From NCBI GenBank assembly GCA_036346205.1, contig JARFJB010001278.1, forward strand, positions 7,364,501-7,428,500: a stretch of DNA of 64,000 nucleotides, given 5' to 3'. Position 1 is the stretch's first letter, and each line of letters starts with the position of its first letter. The notes under the pieces are model-generated. The model searched no databases. It had not been told where the DNA came from and worked only from the letters and a program-made list of their open reading frames with translations. Made by a program: the position numbers and the translations under genes. Shown here in pieces: positions 10,447 to 21,439 of this stretch. Source of the stretch: Vesta saturnalis (lineage: Eukaryota > Arthropoda > Insecta > Coleoptera > Lampyridae).

Positions 10447-12985
10447 GGAATATATAGAAGCGCCGGGGAGAGGTGTCTCATGGCGGACTCGAGAATACGG
10501 AGATAATTACTACCCCACTTAAAGAAAGACGGGTTATAATATATACGTCTGCTATATATTTTAAATGCAGGACTTAAAAACGTATGTCGATTCTAAAGCC
10601 AAAGCGCATGACGCTGTCAGATGTCTTCTTGGCTATTTAACCTCAAATTATTCTTCGTATTTCGTTTCGTAAAATAGCATCGTGTTTTGTAGTTATAATA
10701 ATTTAACTTTTACTTCGTAATTTATTAGTTTCCATTGCATTTGTAAACAACAGTTTTTTTCAAAACTATTATAATTAATACTCACTATTACGAGGTAAGT
10801 TTATAATGCAAAATGTATTTCCAATAGATTGAATGAATTTATTTATTTTGCAGCAAATAATTAAAAGGTAAATCTTTGAAAAGCCCAACTCAAGTAATGT
10901 TAATGAATATACTGCATTATTTCGAGATGGAACACGATAACGGGGGGCTAAGTTTACATTTAACTTCCATTATCTAGGTACGCTAATACTTTTCACTATT
11001 TAAATTTATACTTATGTAATATTATGTTGCAGCGAACTGCTCTCCCATGCGGCATTTCCGAGAAAACCGTAACTCGGACAAATGCAAGAATGGCTCTCGC
11101 TTTAGAATCTGGGAAATCGACGCCGGATTCACCGCAAAAACATAGGCTACATTTGAAGTCCAAGTCAGAGGATGCCGACAAATACGTGAAAGACGTTTTG
11201 AAACGAAAAATTTACACAATGCATGCGACTCGTAACTAATTTAGAAATTATTGTTGAAATGGAGTTAATCACTGTTTAATTTTAGGCTCAAGTATTACTA
11301 TCGAAAAACTCCAAACTGAACTTAAAGAAGATAAAATATTTATCTTCAGTAAAACGAGTTTGAAACAATTGTTACACAAAATTGGTTTTGAATTCAAAGT
11401 TGACGATGGAAGAGGGCGTTTAATGGAGCAGGTTCATATTGCTGGTGCTCGAGCATCGTTTTTGCAAAAATATTTTGCTAATAAAAGTTGTGAAATTAGT
11501 TACGATCCTGTCTTTTTGGATGAGACGTGGATTTGTAGTCGAGGAAGCGTTCGAAAATCATGGCATAATAATGATTTGAAAAGCACAAAAACAAACCGCT
11601 AGGAGAAGGGAAACGGTAATTAAAATAGTCCGATTTGTTAAAAATATTTTTACTCGAATAAATTTTAGTTTTATCGTACTGAGTGTTGGCAACAAGGATG
11701 GTTTTATGCCTAATTCATCATAGGTATTTTCCAGTAAAAGTAAGACAGCAGACTACCACGATAATATGATCGCTGATTTATTTCAAAAACGGTTTCAAGA
11801 ACAGCTTTTACCAAATTAAGAAAAACCAAGTTTGATCATTCTTGACAATGGCAGTTATCATTCTACATTAGTAGAAAAATGACCTTCAAGTAGTTGGAAG
11901 AAAGCAGAGCTTCTTCAATTTTTAAGAAAACACAACACTCCTCATTCGAATGATATCCTGAAAATGGAATTATTGCAAATTGCTAAGCATTTACAAGTTC
12001 CAAAAATATATGCAATTGATGAAATCGCTCATCAATGGGGACATCAAATTTTACATTTACCTCCGTATCACTGCCAATTCAACCCTATCGAGTTAATATG
12101 GGCAAATTGTAAACAGTATTACAACAAAAACGTTGGAAGACAGGGCTTCAGGGATGAGAATGTTTTATTCCTATGGAAGGATTCATTAAACCAAGTAACT
12201 GGAGAACTATGGCAAAAGTGTATTTTACATGCTGAAAAGGAAATGAGCCAATAGTGGGATGTTCAAAAAAGAGCTGAGGAAACGGTAAAACCTCTAGTAA
12301 TCAATGTCATAGAGTCGTGTGAAGATGACTGTGAAATTGAAGGTGATGACTTAATTATATTCATTTTTAACATCCAATACAGTGTATTTATTTATGACAA
12401 AATCAGTTATTTATAAGTGGCTTCGATAACCAAATTACAGTCTTGACTCTTTTGACACAGTGAGATCTGTCGGTTAAAAACGATCCTCCGCAATTAACCA
12501 AACTTTTCGCACTTCATTCGGGCACTGCCTACTGCTAGCTAATTCGTTTCTTATTGAAAATTATTGATATAATTAATGTGTAAAACTGATCCAAAACGAA
12601 ATTTTGTTGACTCGGTTTCGGTTCTGATAATCGTTTACACTTGTACAATATATTTTTATCATATGACTACCCACACTCGGTGGACTTTACATGCCAGAAT
12701 AAGTGGGAACAGACCTTAAACGAAATTCGACTTTATTTATACGAGTGGATGGGGATTTTTATGACCTTTAGGATGCTAAATCCCGAGATATTCGAACAAT
12801 AAATTTATTTAAATTTGACATCGCGGCTTAAATTTAAAAATAACCTAGAAACATTGACGAAGTTTTGTTGGTATTCAAAATTACTAACTAATTAATAACG
12901 ACATACGTTTTTAAAATCTTAAACCATGCTTTACTAAAAGGTGAGTCATAAGACACCTCTCGCCGGTCCGAGTTTATATTCAAGT
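10447..12985 (+). mobile_element. Tc1/mariner-superfamily element with DD~81E transposase
   Basis: Imperfect inverted ends contain GAGAGGTGTCTCATG near 10468-10482 and the complement CATAAGACACCTCTC near 12947-12961. A second matching patch, TTAAAAACGTATGTCG, lies at about 10574 and inverted near 12905. The ends sit in TA-rich sequence, so the exact target duplication is uncertain. The right end abuts the 1-kb dispersed repeat starting about 12976. Splice-like sites before 11031 (GAG/GTAAGT near 10795) suggest non-coding 5' exons. Confidence 0.6.
11031..12254 (+). pseudogene. IS630/Tc1-type DDE transposase with two short introns (Sailor-like spacing)
   Basis: Exon at 11031-11231 carries ISEKTVTR, a helix-turn-helix segment. 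A 54-nt intron (11232-11285, GTAACT to TTTTAG) splices in frame to SSITIEKLQTELK. Exon 2 has VFLDETWI (first catalytic D). A 53-nt intron (11616-11668) leads to FIVLSVGNKDGF, then LIILDNGSYHS (second D, near 11845) and LPPYHCQFNPIELIW (catalytic E, near 12090). I count 81 residues from the second D to the E, close to the published DD82E Sailor group. Decay: a 2-nt shift near 11590 and stops near 11818 and 11879. The family assignment to a DDE transposase is sure; the Sailor label rests only on spacing and general look. Confidence 0.75.
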
Positions 12986-14006
12986 GTAAGTACGTATTTT
13001 TATATAAATTAAGGCTGGCAACAAATACAAGCCTATATAACGTATTAAAAATCGAGCTTTGGCTTGCAAAGGTATCTCATTCGCACGCGGGCTCATTAAG
13101 CTGAAATCTGCTAAAATAAGACACTACAGGGCTCCCTCACTCTGGTATTTGTGTGAATTAGCGTTGTTGTTTGTTGTTTATATTTATTTTTGTGTAGAGG
13201 TGGGCTTGGAGAACGGGTACAGGATAACCCTTGGTTATGATCTATTTATAACTTAACCTTGTAAGGCCTTCTTTTAATGAGTTTTTTTTTTGGTATCAGT
13301 TTGTCAAGTAGAATTGCTTGCCTGTGCACTAATTTCTCTTTATATGTAATTCATTGTAATTTTATGTATTTGGGGCTTTAGTAATCACTAAACAATTGTG
13401 TACGTGTAAATTCTTTGTCTATTTTCTTTTGCCCTTGCCTTTACCTTATTATCACCTGTGCAATTTTACTGTTGTTGTATTTTATATGTACCGTGATTTG
13501 CTTTATTGTTTTATGTGCTTATTTACTTAAAGGACCGGCATGAGTGGTTTTAAAAGGCCGCATGTTTGGTATTACGATTTTTATTCTGTTTTATTTATGT
13601 CACAATTGTGGATGTGTCTACATGTTTTTTTTGCGTTTATGTGTAACTAAACTGCTTTTTATTTATTTTTCTCTTAATGTTATAATTTTGTATGCACTTT
13701 AACCTGATTTAATGGTGTTTTGTTTTATATTTAACCCTTTCATTCTGTTTTTTGTGTTATTTGATTTATTAATGTACTTGTGCAATTACTTATTTATGAA
13801 TAAAGTGGGTTTTATTGGTGGTTCTTTCCCACAATAGTACATTAACGGGTTGAATCATCATTGCGCAAAGCTCGTTAATTTTAATTTGAGTAGTTTTATT
13901 GTTTACCTACCCCACATGATGCAACACTTAACCTCGTCCAGCCTATCTCGGTCAAATAGCACAACGTACCGACCACTACACGGCCAATTCGTTTGATCAG
14001 ATCTTT
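12976..14006. repeat. 1-kb dispersed repeat, copy 1
   Basis: This matches 56100-57045 along most of its length, starting at TTCAAGTGTAAGTA and ending at CGTTTGATCAGAT. The inter-copy differences are small indels. In this copy the left side abuts the DD~81E element and the right side a hAT fragment. Read on the minus strand, it would end beside a (TA)n tract in copy 2, as a retroposon with a TA tail would. I see no coding capacity and cannot name the family. Confidence 0.75.
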
Positions 14007-14305
14007 TAATATAGATATCTGAAACTTTTTTAAAAATCTCTGGGTCAATTTCTTCTTTATGCTTTCACATATTAATAACAATTTCGGCCATTCATTTACA
14101 TAGATCTCAAGACAAACTGAAAGTGTATTCCATCTAACATCTTGAGGTAAGACCAATTTCTTGTCCCCTTTTTCTTTATACCAAGTATTTGGCAAATGGG
14201 TATTTCTGAAGTATTTCACAATTTGTACTATATGTTCTTTTACCTGCGATGCTTCTAAATCTTTGGAGAGCAAACTAAGCAATTGCGCCGAACAAACATA
14301 TGTCC
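14007..14305 (-). pseudogene. hAT transposase fragment
   Basis: Minus-strand codons give THLPNTWYKEKGDKK, LVLPQDVRWNT and a following CLEIYVNEWP. This is the conserved mid-region of insect hAT (BED-finger, RNase H-like) transposases around the L..D.RWNS/T motif. The frame is open for about 100 residues. The upstream end is cut at TTAA 14306-14309 by a piggyBac-like element, whose first bases add a spurious methionine start. The downstream end is cut by the 1-kb repeat. No catalytic triad is complete. Confidence 0.7.
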
Positions 14306-14309
14306 TTAA

Positions 14310-15835
14310 CCCGTTAGCGCCTGGTGTTTCCATATGGGCTCACCATACGCCATGTTTTTCAAGGCGTGGTTTGGGTACTAGTATGCGTTTGTTGACTGCA
14401 TATTCACGTGGTATTCATTCCGGATACTTCCTCTGGTCTGATTATTTTACGGTGGACTATATTTGTTGTTGTGTGCGACACAAACGACTTCTGTTTTGGC
14501 AACGTGTTTTTACTTTTTAAAAATGTCGGACAATCATTTTGTGCAACTATATGAATAACTTTTTTATTAGAGGTTATGTAAATGTTTTTATGTTATAAGG
14601 CAAAGTGAAAATAATATTAACGAGGGATAGTCTTAGTGGTTATGTACAGTTACTGGTTATGTGAATTTTAGAAATTTTTTTTTGTAGTGGAATTACGTTA
14701 CACGAAGCCTTGGTCATTGCTTATGAATGAGAGTCAGATACAGAAGTTGAAGAAATGTTTATAGAACCCCAAGAAAGTCACGTACTTACTGATGAGGACT
14801 CTGCTGACGCAGATAGTGGTGGATTAACAGATAATCTAAGCTCACGTCAGCTGTGAGCTGGAGCCGAAATACGTTTTACGAACTCTAGCAGAATTGGCGG
14901 AATTACAGATGAGTTAAGTAGTAATTTACAAAATCCCTCCACTAGCAACACAGAACAAACTAAAAAGAATACGTTGAATCTTGAGTCAATCCCGTCTAAT
15001 TCAAAATATTGTAAGGGGGATTTGTTATTTACTGAGCACGATTTTCCGGAAGAAAACTATGCTACGTATCACAATATGACCTTTTGTGAACTTTTTTTAC
15101 TGATGAGTTGTTGCAGTTAATTTCTCGCCAGACATCAACTTATGCCCTTTTTCGAAATTGTCCAGATCCACAAGTATCTGTAGAAGAATTAAAGGTTTTT
15201 ATAGCCATTTTAATAGTGAGTGGCTACAACGAACTTCCCTCAAAACGTAGCTATTGGGAAGTTTCAAAGGATATGCGTAACGATATGATATGTGAGGCAA
15301 TGCGAAGAGATAGGTTCCTGCAAATTTGTGGCTTTAACCACTTTGCTTATAACACTAGTGTCGACGAAAGAGACAAAATATATAAGCTTAGACCGCTAAC
15401 GGGTTATTTGAATAAAAAGTTTCTGAAACACTTTGTACCTGAGCCCAACTTGTCGTATGACGAATCTATGATTCGCTATTATGGACGTCACGGATGTAAA
15501 CAATTTATCCGTGGCAAACCCATCAGATTTGGGTATAAGGTGTGGTGCCTGAATAAGCCTAGTGGCTATTTAGTAAATTTCGAACTATATCAAGGCAAGA
15601 ATCCAAGGGCAAATAGAGTTTACGAGTCGGTTTTTTGGAAAGTGTTCCGCTCCTCTTGTGGTAATGCTCGACGAGTTGAAAAATATCAATAAATCATTTC
15701 GGTACAATATATTTATAGACAATCTGTTTACTGGCACAAATATTCTCTATATCCTAAAACAAAAAGGTTATGGGGTCACAGGTATGATCCGCGAGAATCG
15801 CGTTCCTAAGAATATCCAATAACACCCTATAAAAT
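14310..15835 (+). mobile_element. piggyBac-like element, left end and 5' two thirds
   Basis: A TTAA at 14306-14309 is followed by CCCGTTAGCGCCTGG, the CCY-type terminus expected for piggyBac-superfamily elements. The transposase follows in the same orientation. No matching right end (GGCGCTAACGGG plus TTAA) is present, so the element is truncated near 15835. It interrupts a hAT coding fragment. Confidence 0.75.
14690..15835 (+). pseudogene. piggyBac-like transposase (DDE_Tnp_1_7 type), truncated
   Basis: An acidic N-terminal tail (ESDTEVEEMF, TDEDSADADSGG) is followed by the core domain: PQVSVEELKVFIAILIVSGY, then YWEVSKDMRND and MRRDRFLQIC. The first catalytic aspartate lies in NLSYDESMIRYYGRHG with GKPIRFGYKVW after it (near 15455-15545). 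The second is in NIFIDNLFTGTNIL (near 15710) after a one-base shift around 15690. The third aspartate and the C-terminal cysteine-rich domain are missing. Early stops lie near 14728 and 14854. Length to the break is about 360 residues against the family's usual 550-600. Confidence 0.85.
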
Positions 15836-17336
15836 AATTATAGAAAAATTAAAAAATGGAAATATTTTAAAAACTATAAATTTTAGCGGTATCAATGTAT
15901 TTAGATAAAAGTTAGGTCTTTAAGGGTACTAGTCGCCCATAGTAAAATATACAGGGTGTTTCATTTGAAATAAGAGAATTGATGTAAGTTGAACACTGAT
16001 CCTTCTCTCCCCTACTATTCAATATATTAATAAAACGTTTACATCTTTTCAACGCCTATACCTAGCTTAATTATATCCCTGAACTAATTTGTCTCAACTT
16101 ACATAATAAACTAAGAATTAATTATTATTGCTAACCTTACATTCAGGAAAAAATACATTATTGTTAAATAACTTGGCAACATTGCATTTTATATGTACAA
16201 ATGTATACATTGTTGAAAAGCTTATTCATTAGGCTATCCAAAAATGTAATGATATACAGGGTGTTCCATTTAAAATAAAAAAGTTGATACCCCCACAGCT
16301 TTTACGAATCACCCTGTAGGTGCTAAAATATTTTTAAGTTGGGCACGTATTGGAACCATAGAACTTTTGTATAAATGATTTTAATGAAAAATCAACAGCG
16401 TGACGGTTTGGACACCCGGTATAAGCCTGCTATTAATCTAACAGTTTGATAAACGTATAAAGCCAACTATGAAATCTAAATCTATTTTACTTTAGTTGTC
16501 TTTATATTTCTATTTTTTATTTTATTTTATAGATATTATGTTTAATCGAACCGCTATTGCGTATACACAAAGCGTTTTCATAATTGAATTAAAAATTTTA
16601 ACCACATGCATCTAATTATTCAAGTTCCATATTTTCAAATCTAATTTGATAGGCGCATTCATTAAACCGTTATTTAACCAATTTAACATTATAATGTACA
16701 AAACGATATGTTTTATACTAATTGTTCCGTTTCAAGATAATAAATAAGCCTAGCATGTAATATTTATCAGATTGTTAATAATTCATTTTATTTTTAATTA
16801 AAACCAGTATACACTGAGTTTATATATACAAGATACACAGTATTCCGACATCTTTTTGCGTTTGCATATTGATTGAAAGTATACCGAAACCTGTTGTGTA
16901 GTATGATGTATAATTACTCCGTTTCCAGATAAAAAATAAGCGCAGCATGTAATATTTAATAGTTCTAGAATTCTATCATAGTTATAGAAATAGTTCTGCT
17001 AGATTAATCCCAATAATCAGTTTGGACTTCCAAATTCCCAAAGTGCGATCTCAAAATTGGCGATAACTACTTTATTATTAGAATTGCATCGTTTGACCGT
17101 TATTATTATCTATAGAACTCGTATGGTGCCACCGAGACTCTCAAAAAAGTTACACTTTTTACACTTTATCATGCAAGAGTATTTGTAAACTGTGCAAATA
17201 CATAGGCTCATTTGAAAGTTTTGTATGTACAATGTTACTGTACTTCAACAACAACAAAATTGACTAAGATTAGATATGTCATAAAACAATTATTGCAAGA
17301 TGGGAGTGTCTTGCGGAACTTGCTGTAAGCAGTACA
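15836..17336. repeat. Solo Tc1-type ends in AT-rich DNA
   Basis: TACAGGGTGTTTCATTTGAA near 15952 and TACAGGGTGTTCCATTTAAA near 16254 are direct copies of one terminus. The second is followed after about 45 bp by CACCCTGTA, forming a minimal 60-bp TA-flanked relic. The rest (16320-17336) holds no recognisable gene. Confidence 0.5.
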
Positions 17337-17665
17337 GTGTGGGAGTTCTGAGTAGCTCTTCTAATAATAACTCTTAATAAGCATGGCTCTCAAAAGATTG
17401 AAATTTCATTTGCCTCAAAATGTCCATAAGGGAGAAATTTTTTTGAAAATGTAACTTTCTTGGGAGTTGTGAGTTGCACAAGAGTTTTAATAATAACTCT
17501 TAATAAACATAGCTCGAATGGCAATATTATCAAAATCTCGTTTTTCAAATCCACAAAGGCCGTAATTTTTTTTGAAAATTTTACCTTTCTCGATAGCACA
17601 CCAATAGTTCTAATAATAAAAATTTTGCTTCTCCCATTCAAATTTTTCTGGGTAGCACCATTAAG
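17337..17665. repeat. Minisatellite, about 3 copies of ~124 bp
   Basis: The unit begins GGGAGTTCTGAGTAGC or close variants, followed by TAATAATAACTCTTAATAA. Starts lie near 17341, 17461 and, more diverged, 17585. Open frames here follow the repeat and have no protein sense. Confidence 0.6.
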
Positions 17666-17920
17666 AGTTCTATAGATAAATAGCTTACTCGTCGCGCGTT
17701 GCTGCGTTTCAGAAAAATTCGCTGAAAATAAATGAAAAGATTCAGTTATGAGGACCGATTTTGAAAATGTTTATGTCAGAAACCTTCGCGGGGGTGTACT
17801 TAACAACTTCCCAAATATTCATGGCGATCGAGTGAATTGTGTAGTAATGCATAAATGACAAACATAGACATACATTCATGCAATTGTGACAGTAAAGACT
17901 ATTCATGCTGATTATTTGGA

Positions 17921-18035
17921 TTAATTTAGCACAACTTGCCTTATGTCCTCTAATCCGTTTTTCATTTGTACAGCAGTAACTTTTCTGACCCTGAAAACAT
18001 TTAGCGCTATAAAGCGATTATCTCGCTCACTAGTA
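17921..18035 (-). pseudogene. Tc1-like transposase, continuation past insertion
   Basis: The minus-strand frame reads TSERDNRFIALNVFR and KVTAVQMKNGLEDI. This is the second DNA-binding segment of Tc1 transposases (T..DDR.I...V.R.R..TA..I...L). It joins the 20955-21117 fragment through codons that span the duplicated TA. It ends at TAA near 17921; no DDE domain follows. Confidence 0.75.
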
Positions 18036-20952
18036 CAGGGTGGCCAACTAAGAATGCGAGGTACTGTATCTGGGTTGCGCAAAAAAAAAGTTATTACTAA
18101 AGCGGCCAATACAAAAACCTGGAAAATATTTTCAAGTTTCTGAAATGGCCGCTAGGGGGCGTAACTGCAATCTTGAATCTAAAAAAGTGATGTTTCTGTG
18201 AATTCTGCTATATTAACCTAATAAAAAAATAATTGATCTTTAAAGTCGAGAATAATCTGAACTTTTTTTGTTTGGTACTTTTTGACGTATGTCTAAAAAT
18301 AAAGTGGTGGGGGAAATTCAAAGGTTTCCTTAAATAACTCCCTGTACCTTCGAAACGGCTATGCCGACTTTAACAAACTTGGGCGCATTGAAATGCGCTA
18401 TTCTTGGGCTACAAATATTATAATATTTGAAGTTTTGTTAGTTTCACATGTCGTCGCTAGAGGGCTTTGTTCGACATTCCGATAGAAACGGTTACTTTTC
18501 ACAAAAAAATTAAATGCATTGCTACGACTTTTTTTCATGAACAAGTAGCTAAATGATGCCTAAACAAGCTCGCGAAAACCGCATCTCGATATCTTGTTCC
18601 TAACCTAAAATATCGGCCAAAGAAAACTTTATACGAAAATCCCTTAAATTTTTATTTTTTTTTTTAACTATATTTTTCTGGAATTGTTTCTATTATGTAA
18701 GTTGTGGCCCTAAAAAGGACCGATTTAAAGGAGGAAGGTTTTTAATGTCCCCGTAAATGCTCGAAATGCTGACCATCACGCTCTATGCATTGCTGAAGCC
18801 TCTCATGACTAGACAAAACTGCAGCTTCAAGTTCGGCTCTCGGTATGTTACGTATTGCGTTACGAATCCGGTTTTCCATATCTTCTCTAGTAGTAGGTTG
18901 AGTCCGAAACACGATGTCCTTTAAGCGCCCCCATAAATAAAAATCGAGGCAAGTTTAATCTGGCGATCGCGGATGCCGTGGAAACAGACTTCCTCTTCCA
19001 ATCCACCGCTGTTGAAATACTGCATTAATATGTTCTCACACATTAATAGCAAAATATGCTGGGCAACCACCCAACTGCAAAAACAATTTTTGCCTTGTTT
19101 CCAGAGGCACATCTTCCAACAACAACGATAATTGATTGGCCAGAAGTCAAGAAATACATTGCCATTTAGGGGTTGCTCGGAAAAATATGGTCCAATAATT
19201 CTGCTTCCCAGTATGCCACGCCAGACATTTAAACTCCAACGTCCTTGGCGCTGAACTTCACGCAACCAATGAGGATTTTCTGCAGACCAATAATGCATAT
19301 TATGCAGATTGACTCTCCCGTCACTACTGAAGGTGGCTTCATCGGTCCAAAGAATGTGAAATAAAAATTCTCTATTTTCGCGTATCATGCCTAACATCCA
19401 ATGGCAATAGTCTAACCTTCAATCAAAATCTTCCTCTTTCAAGGCCAGATGCTAACCGACTGATATGGATGCATTCTTAAAGTGATTAAAAAAGTTTAAA
19501 CGAATACCTATATATGCTGATGGCCATCAGAACTTACCCATGGTTCTTCAAAATATTTTGAACCGTTGTCCGTGATATGCCCAACTCAGTGGATAATGCT
19601 CTTGTGCTAACATGATGATTTCTTTCAATATAGCTCAGTACACGGTTAATATTTTCTTGTGTTCTTCCAATTCTTTGCCGTTGAAATGTAGGCCGAAAAT
19701 TACCATTGGCTCGTAAGCTCGCCACTAATCGGGGAAAAACTCTCACATCGCAAGGACGCCGATTTGGATATCGAGCCGCGTAAACTCATTTAGCTACTGC
19801 GGCATTCTGAAGACATTCAAAATAAACCGCAAGCATATCAACAGCTTCATTATTCGTAAAACGCATTTGGAAAGCACAAAAATTGCTTAAAGTAACGCGA
19901 AAGTATTGACAACTATTGACAATTTAAGGATTATGTATGTTTTGTTTAGGTATCTATTTCCATTGCCTGCTTCTATTAATTGTATTTTTCGTATATATCC
20001 ATAGTGAATATGCATTTAAACAAACAAAAAATAGGCCTTTCGTATAACTTTTAGCATTGCTTACTTCCCCGTAGTAATTTCAAAAAGGATTATTTTATTC
20101 TGGTGAATAAATTTACAAACATTTAAAATCGCAATTTCTAGGTAACCTATTCAGAGTCGAAATTGAAGCTGCAGTTTTGTCTACCCATAAGAGGCCTCAG
20201 CAAGGCACAGAATGATGGTCAGCCTTTCGAGCATTTACGGGGGCATTAAAAACCTTCCTCCTTTAAATCGGTTCTTTTTAGGGCCACAACTTACATAACA
20301 GAAACAATTCCAGAAAAATATAGTTAAAAAAAAATAAAGTTTTCTTTGGCTGATATTTTAGGTTAGGGACAAGATATCAAGATGCGGTATTCGCGAGCTT
20401 GTTTAGGAATCATTTAGCTACTTGTTCATGAAAAAAAGTCATACCAATGCATTTAATTTTTTTGCGAAAATTAACCGTTTCTATCGGAATGTCGAACAAA
20501 GCCCTGTAGCGACGACATGTGAAACTAACAAAACTTCAATTAATTAACGTTTGTAGCCCAAGAAAAGCTCTTATCAACGCGCCCAAGTTTGTTAAAATCG
20601 GATTAGCCGTTTCGAAGATACGGGGGATGATTTAAGGAAACCTTTGAATACCCCCCCCCTCCACTTTATTTTTTTAGATACGTCAAAAAGTGCCAAACAA
20701 AAAAAGGTCAGATTATCCTCGACTTCAAAGATCAGTTATTTTTTTTATTAGGTTAATGTAGCAGAATTCACAGAAACATCACTTTTTTAGACTCAAGATT
20801 GCAGTTACGCTCCCTAGCGGCCATTTCAGAAACATGAACATATTTTCCAGGTTTTTGTATTGGCCGTTTTAGTAATAACTTTTTTTTGCGCAAGCCTCTT
20901 CGATGGATAGTTTTCTAGATTCAGTACCTCGCATTCTTAGTTGGTCACCCCG
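18036..20952 (-). mobile_element. Element A: 2.9-kb DD41D transposon with ~800-bp inverted repeats
   Basis: Termini are CAGGGTGGCCAACTAAG at 18036 and its complement (CAACTAAGAATGCGAG inverted) ending at 20952, with TA on both sides (18034-18035, 20953-20954). The inverted repeats extend to about 18852 and from about 20140. They are long enough to contain the last ~30 codons of the transposase and an inverted copy of them at the other end. A second copy (B) lies at 44361-47007. The element sits in a Tc1-like transposase gene. Confidence 0.9.
18742..19866 (-). pseudogene. DD41D transposase of element A, with intron
   Basis: Starts at ATG 19866 (MRFTNNEAVDMLAVYFE), then the YPNRRPCDVR block and a helix-turn-helix near LGISRTTVQNILKN. 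A 62-nt intron (19476-19537) has a perfect GGTAAGT donor and TTTAAG acceptor and joins the linker to MHPY. The catalytic region has ILWTDEATF, then (frame-shifted) LDG.PAH-type remnants and LDFYLWG, ending FEHLRGH and TAA at 18742-18744. Breaks: TGA after AVAK, a one-base loss just after MHPYQ, a shift near FLDF (19145) and TAA near 18957. The final ~30 codons lie inside the inverted repeat. Copy B fills in what is broken here. Confidence 0.85.
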
Positions 20953-20954
20953 TA

Positions 20955-21117
20955 CATTTTTTTCGACCACAATGATTTCTTCTTGTGAATACACCAAATT
21001 CACGACACCGCATTACATCTCTTGAAACTTCCAACACTCTGGGCACATAATACTGTGACCTACCATCCTGAACCGAAGCAATAGCTCTCGCTGCGTCAGT
21101 TACAGAAAGGTCCATAT
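20955..21117 (-). pseudogene. Tc1-like transposase N-terminus
   Basis: The frame starts at an ATG at 21117 with MDLSVTDAARAIASVQDGRS, the classic first helix-turn-helix of Tc1 transposases (LS..ERARA..L...G.S). It is followed by VPRVLEVSRDVMRC and FTRRNHCGR. The frame is interrupted at TA 20953-20954 by element A and resumes at 18035. The split protein would continue in frame if the insert and one TA were removed. Confidence 0.75.
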
Positions 21118-21439
21118 TTTAAATTACTATATTACAAGAAACATATTCAAAAATTTAATTGACAAATTTAGATTTCACAACTGACAGTAATTCCATAGCA
21201 CTCTATGCAAACAAGTTAAATTTGTAAACTATTGCCACAGGAAAAATGTACAACTGTAACGTTTTTCTTAAACCTTGTATATTTTACAAAAATTAAGCTA
21301 TTGTAATAAATAAAAAAAGAAATTGTAAAGAAACGATGTGCCTTGATAACAAAATAAGAAATTACAAGGCGGAACAACTCTGTCACTCCACACGTGGTTT
21401 TAAAGTTAAGAGTTAAAAAAAACACTTTGCGTGACCCTG

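Larger units (their letters stand above)
17921..21439 (-). mobile_element. Tc1-like element interrupted by element A
   Basis: A terminus reading CAGGGTCACGCAAAGTG (minus) lies at 21439 beside TA. The transposase N-terminus follows on the minus strand and is split at TA by the 18036-20952 element. Coding sense ends at a stop near 17921, and no left terminus was found, so the element is truncated. Confidence 0.65.

Noticed and set aside
15391..15402. CGCTAACGGGTTA as the right end of the piggyBac element
   Set aside because: It lies in the middle of the transposase frame and codes for conserved residues, so it is not a terminus.
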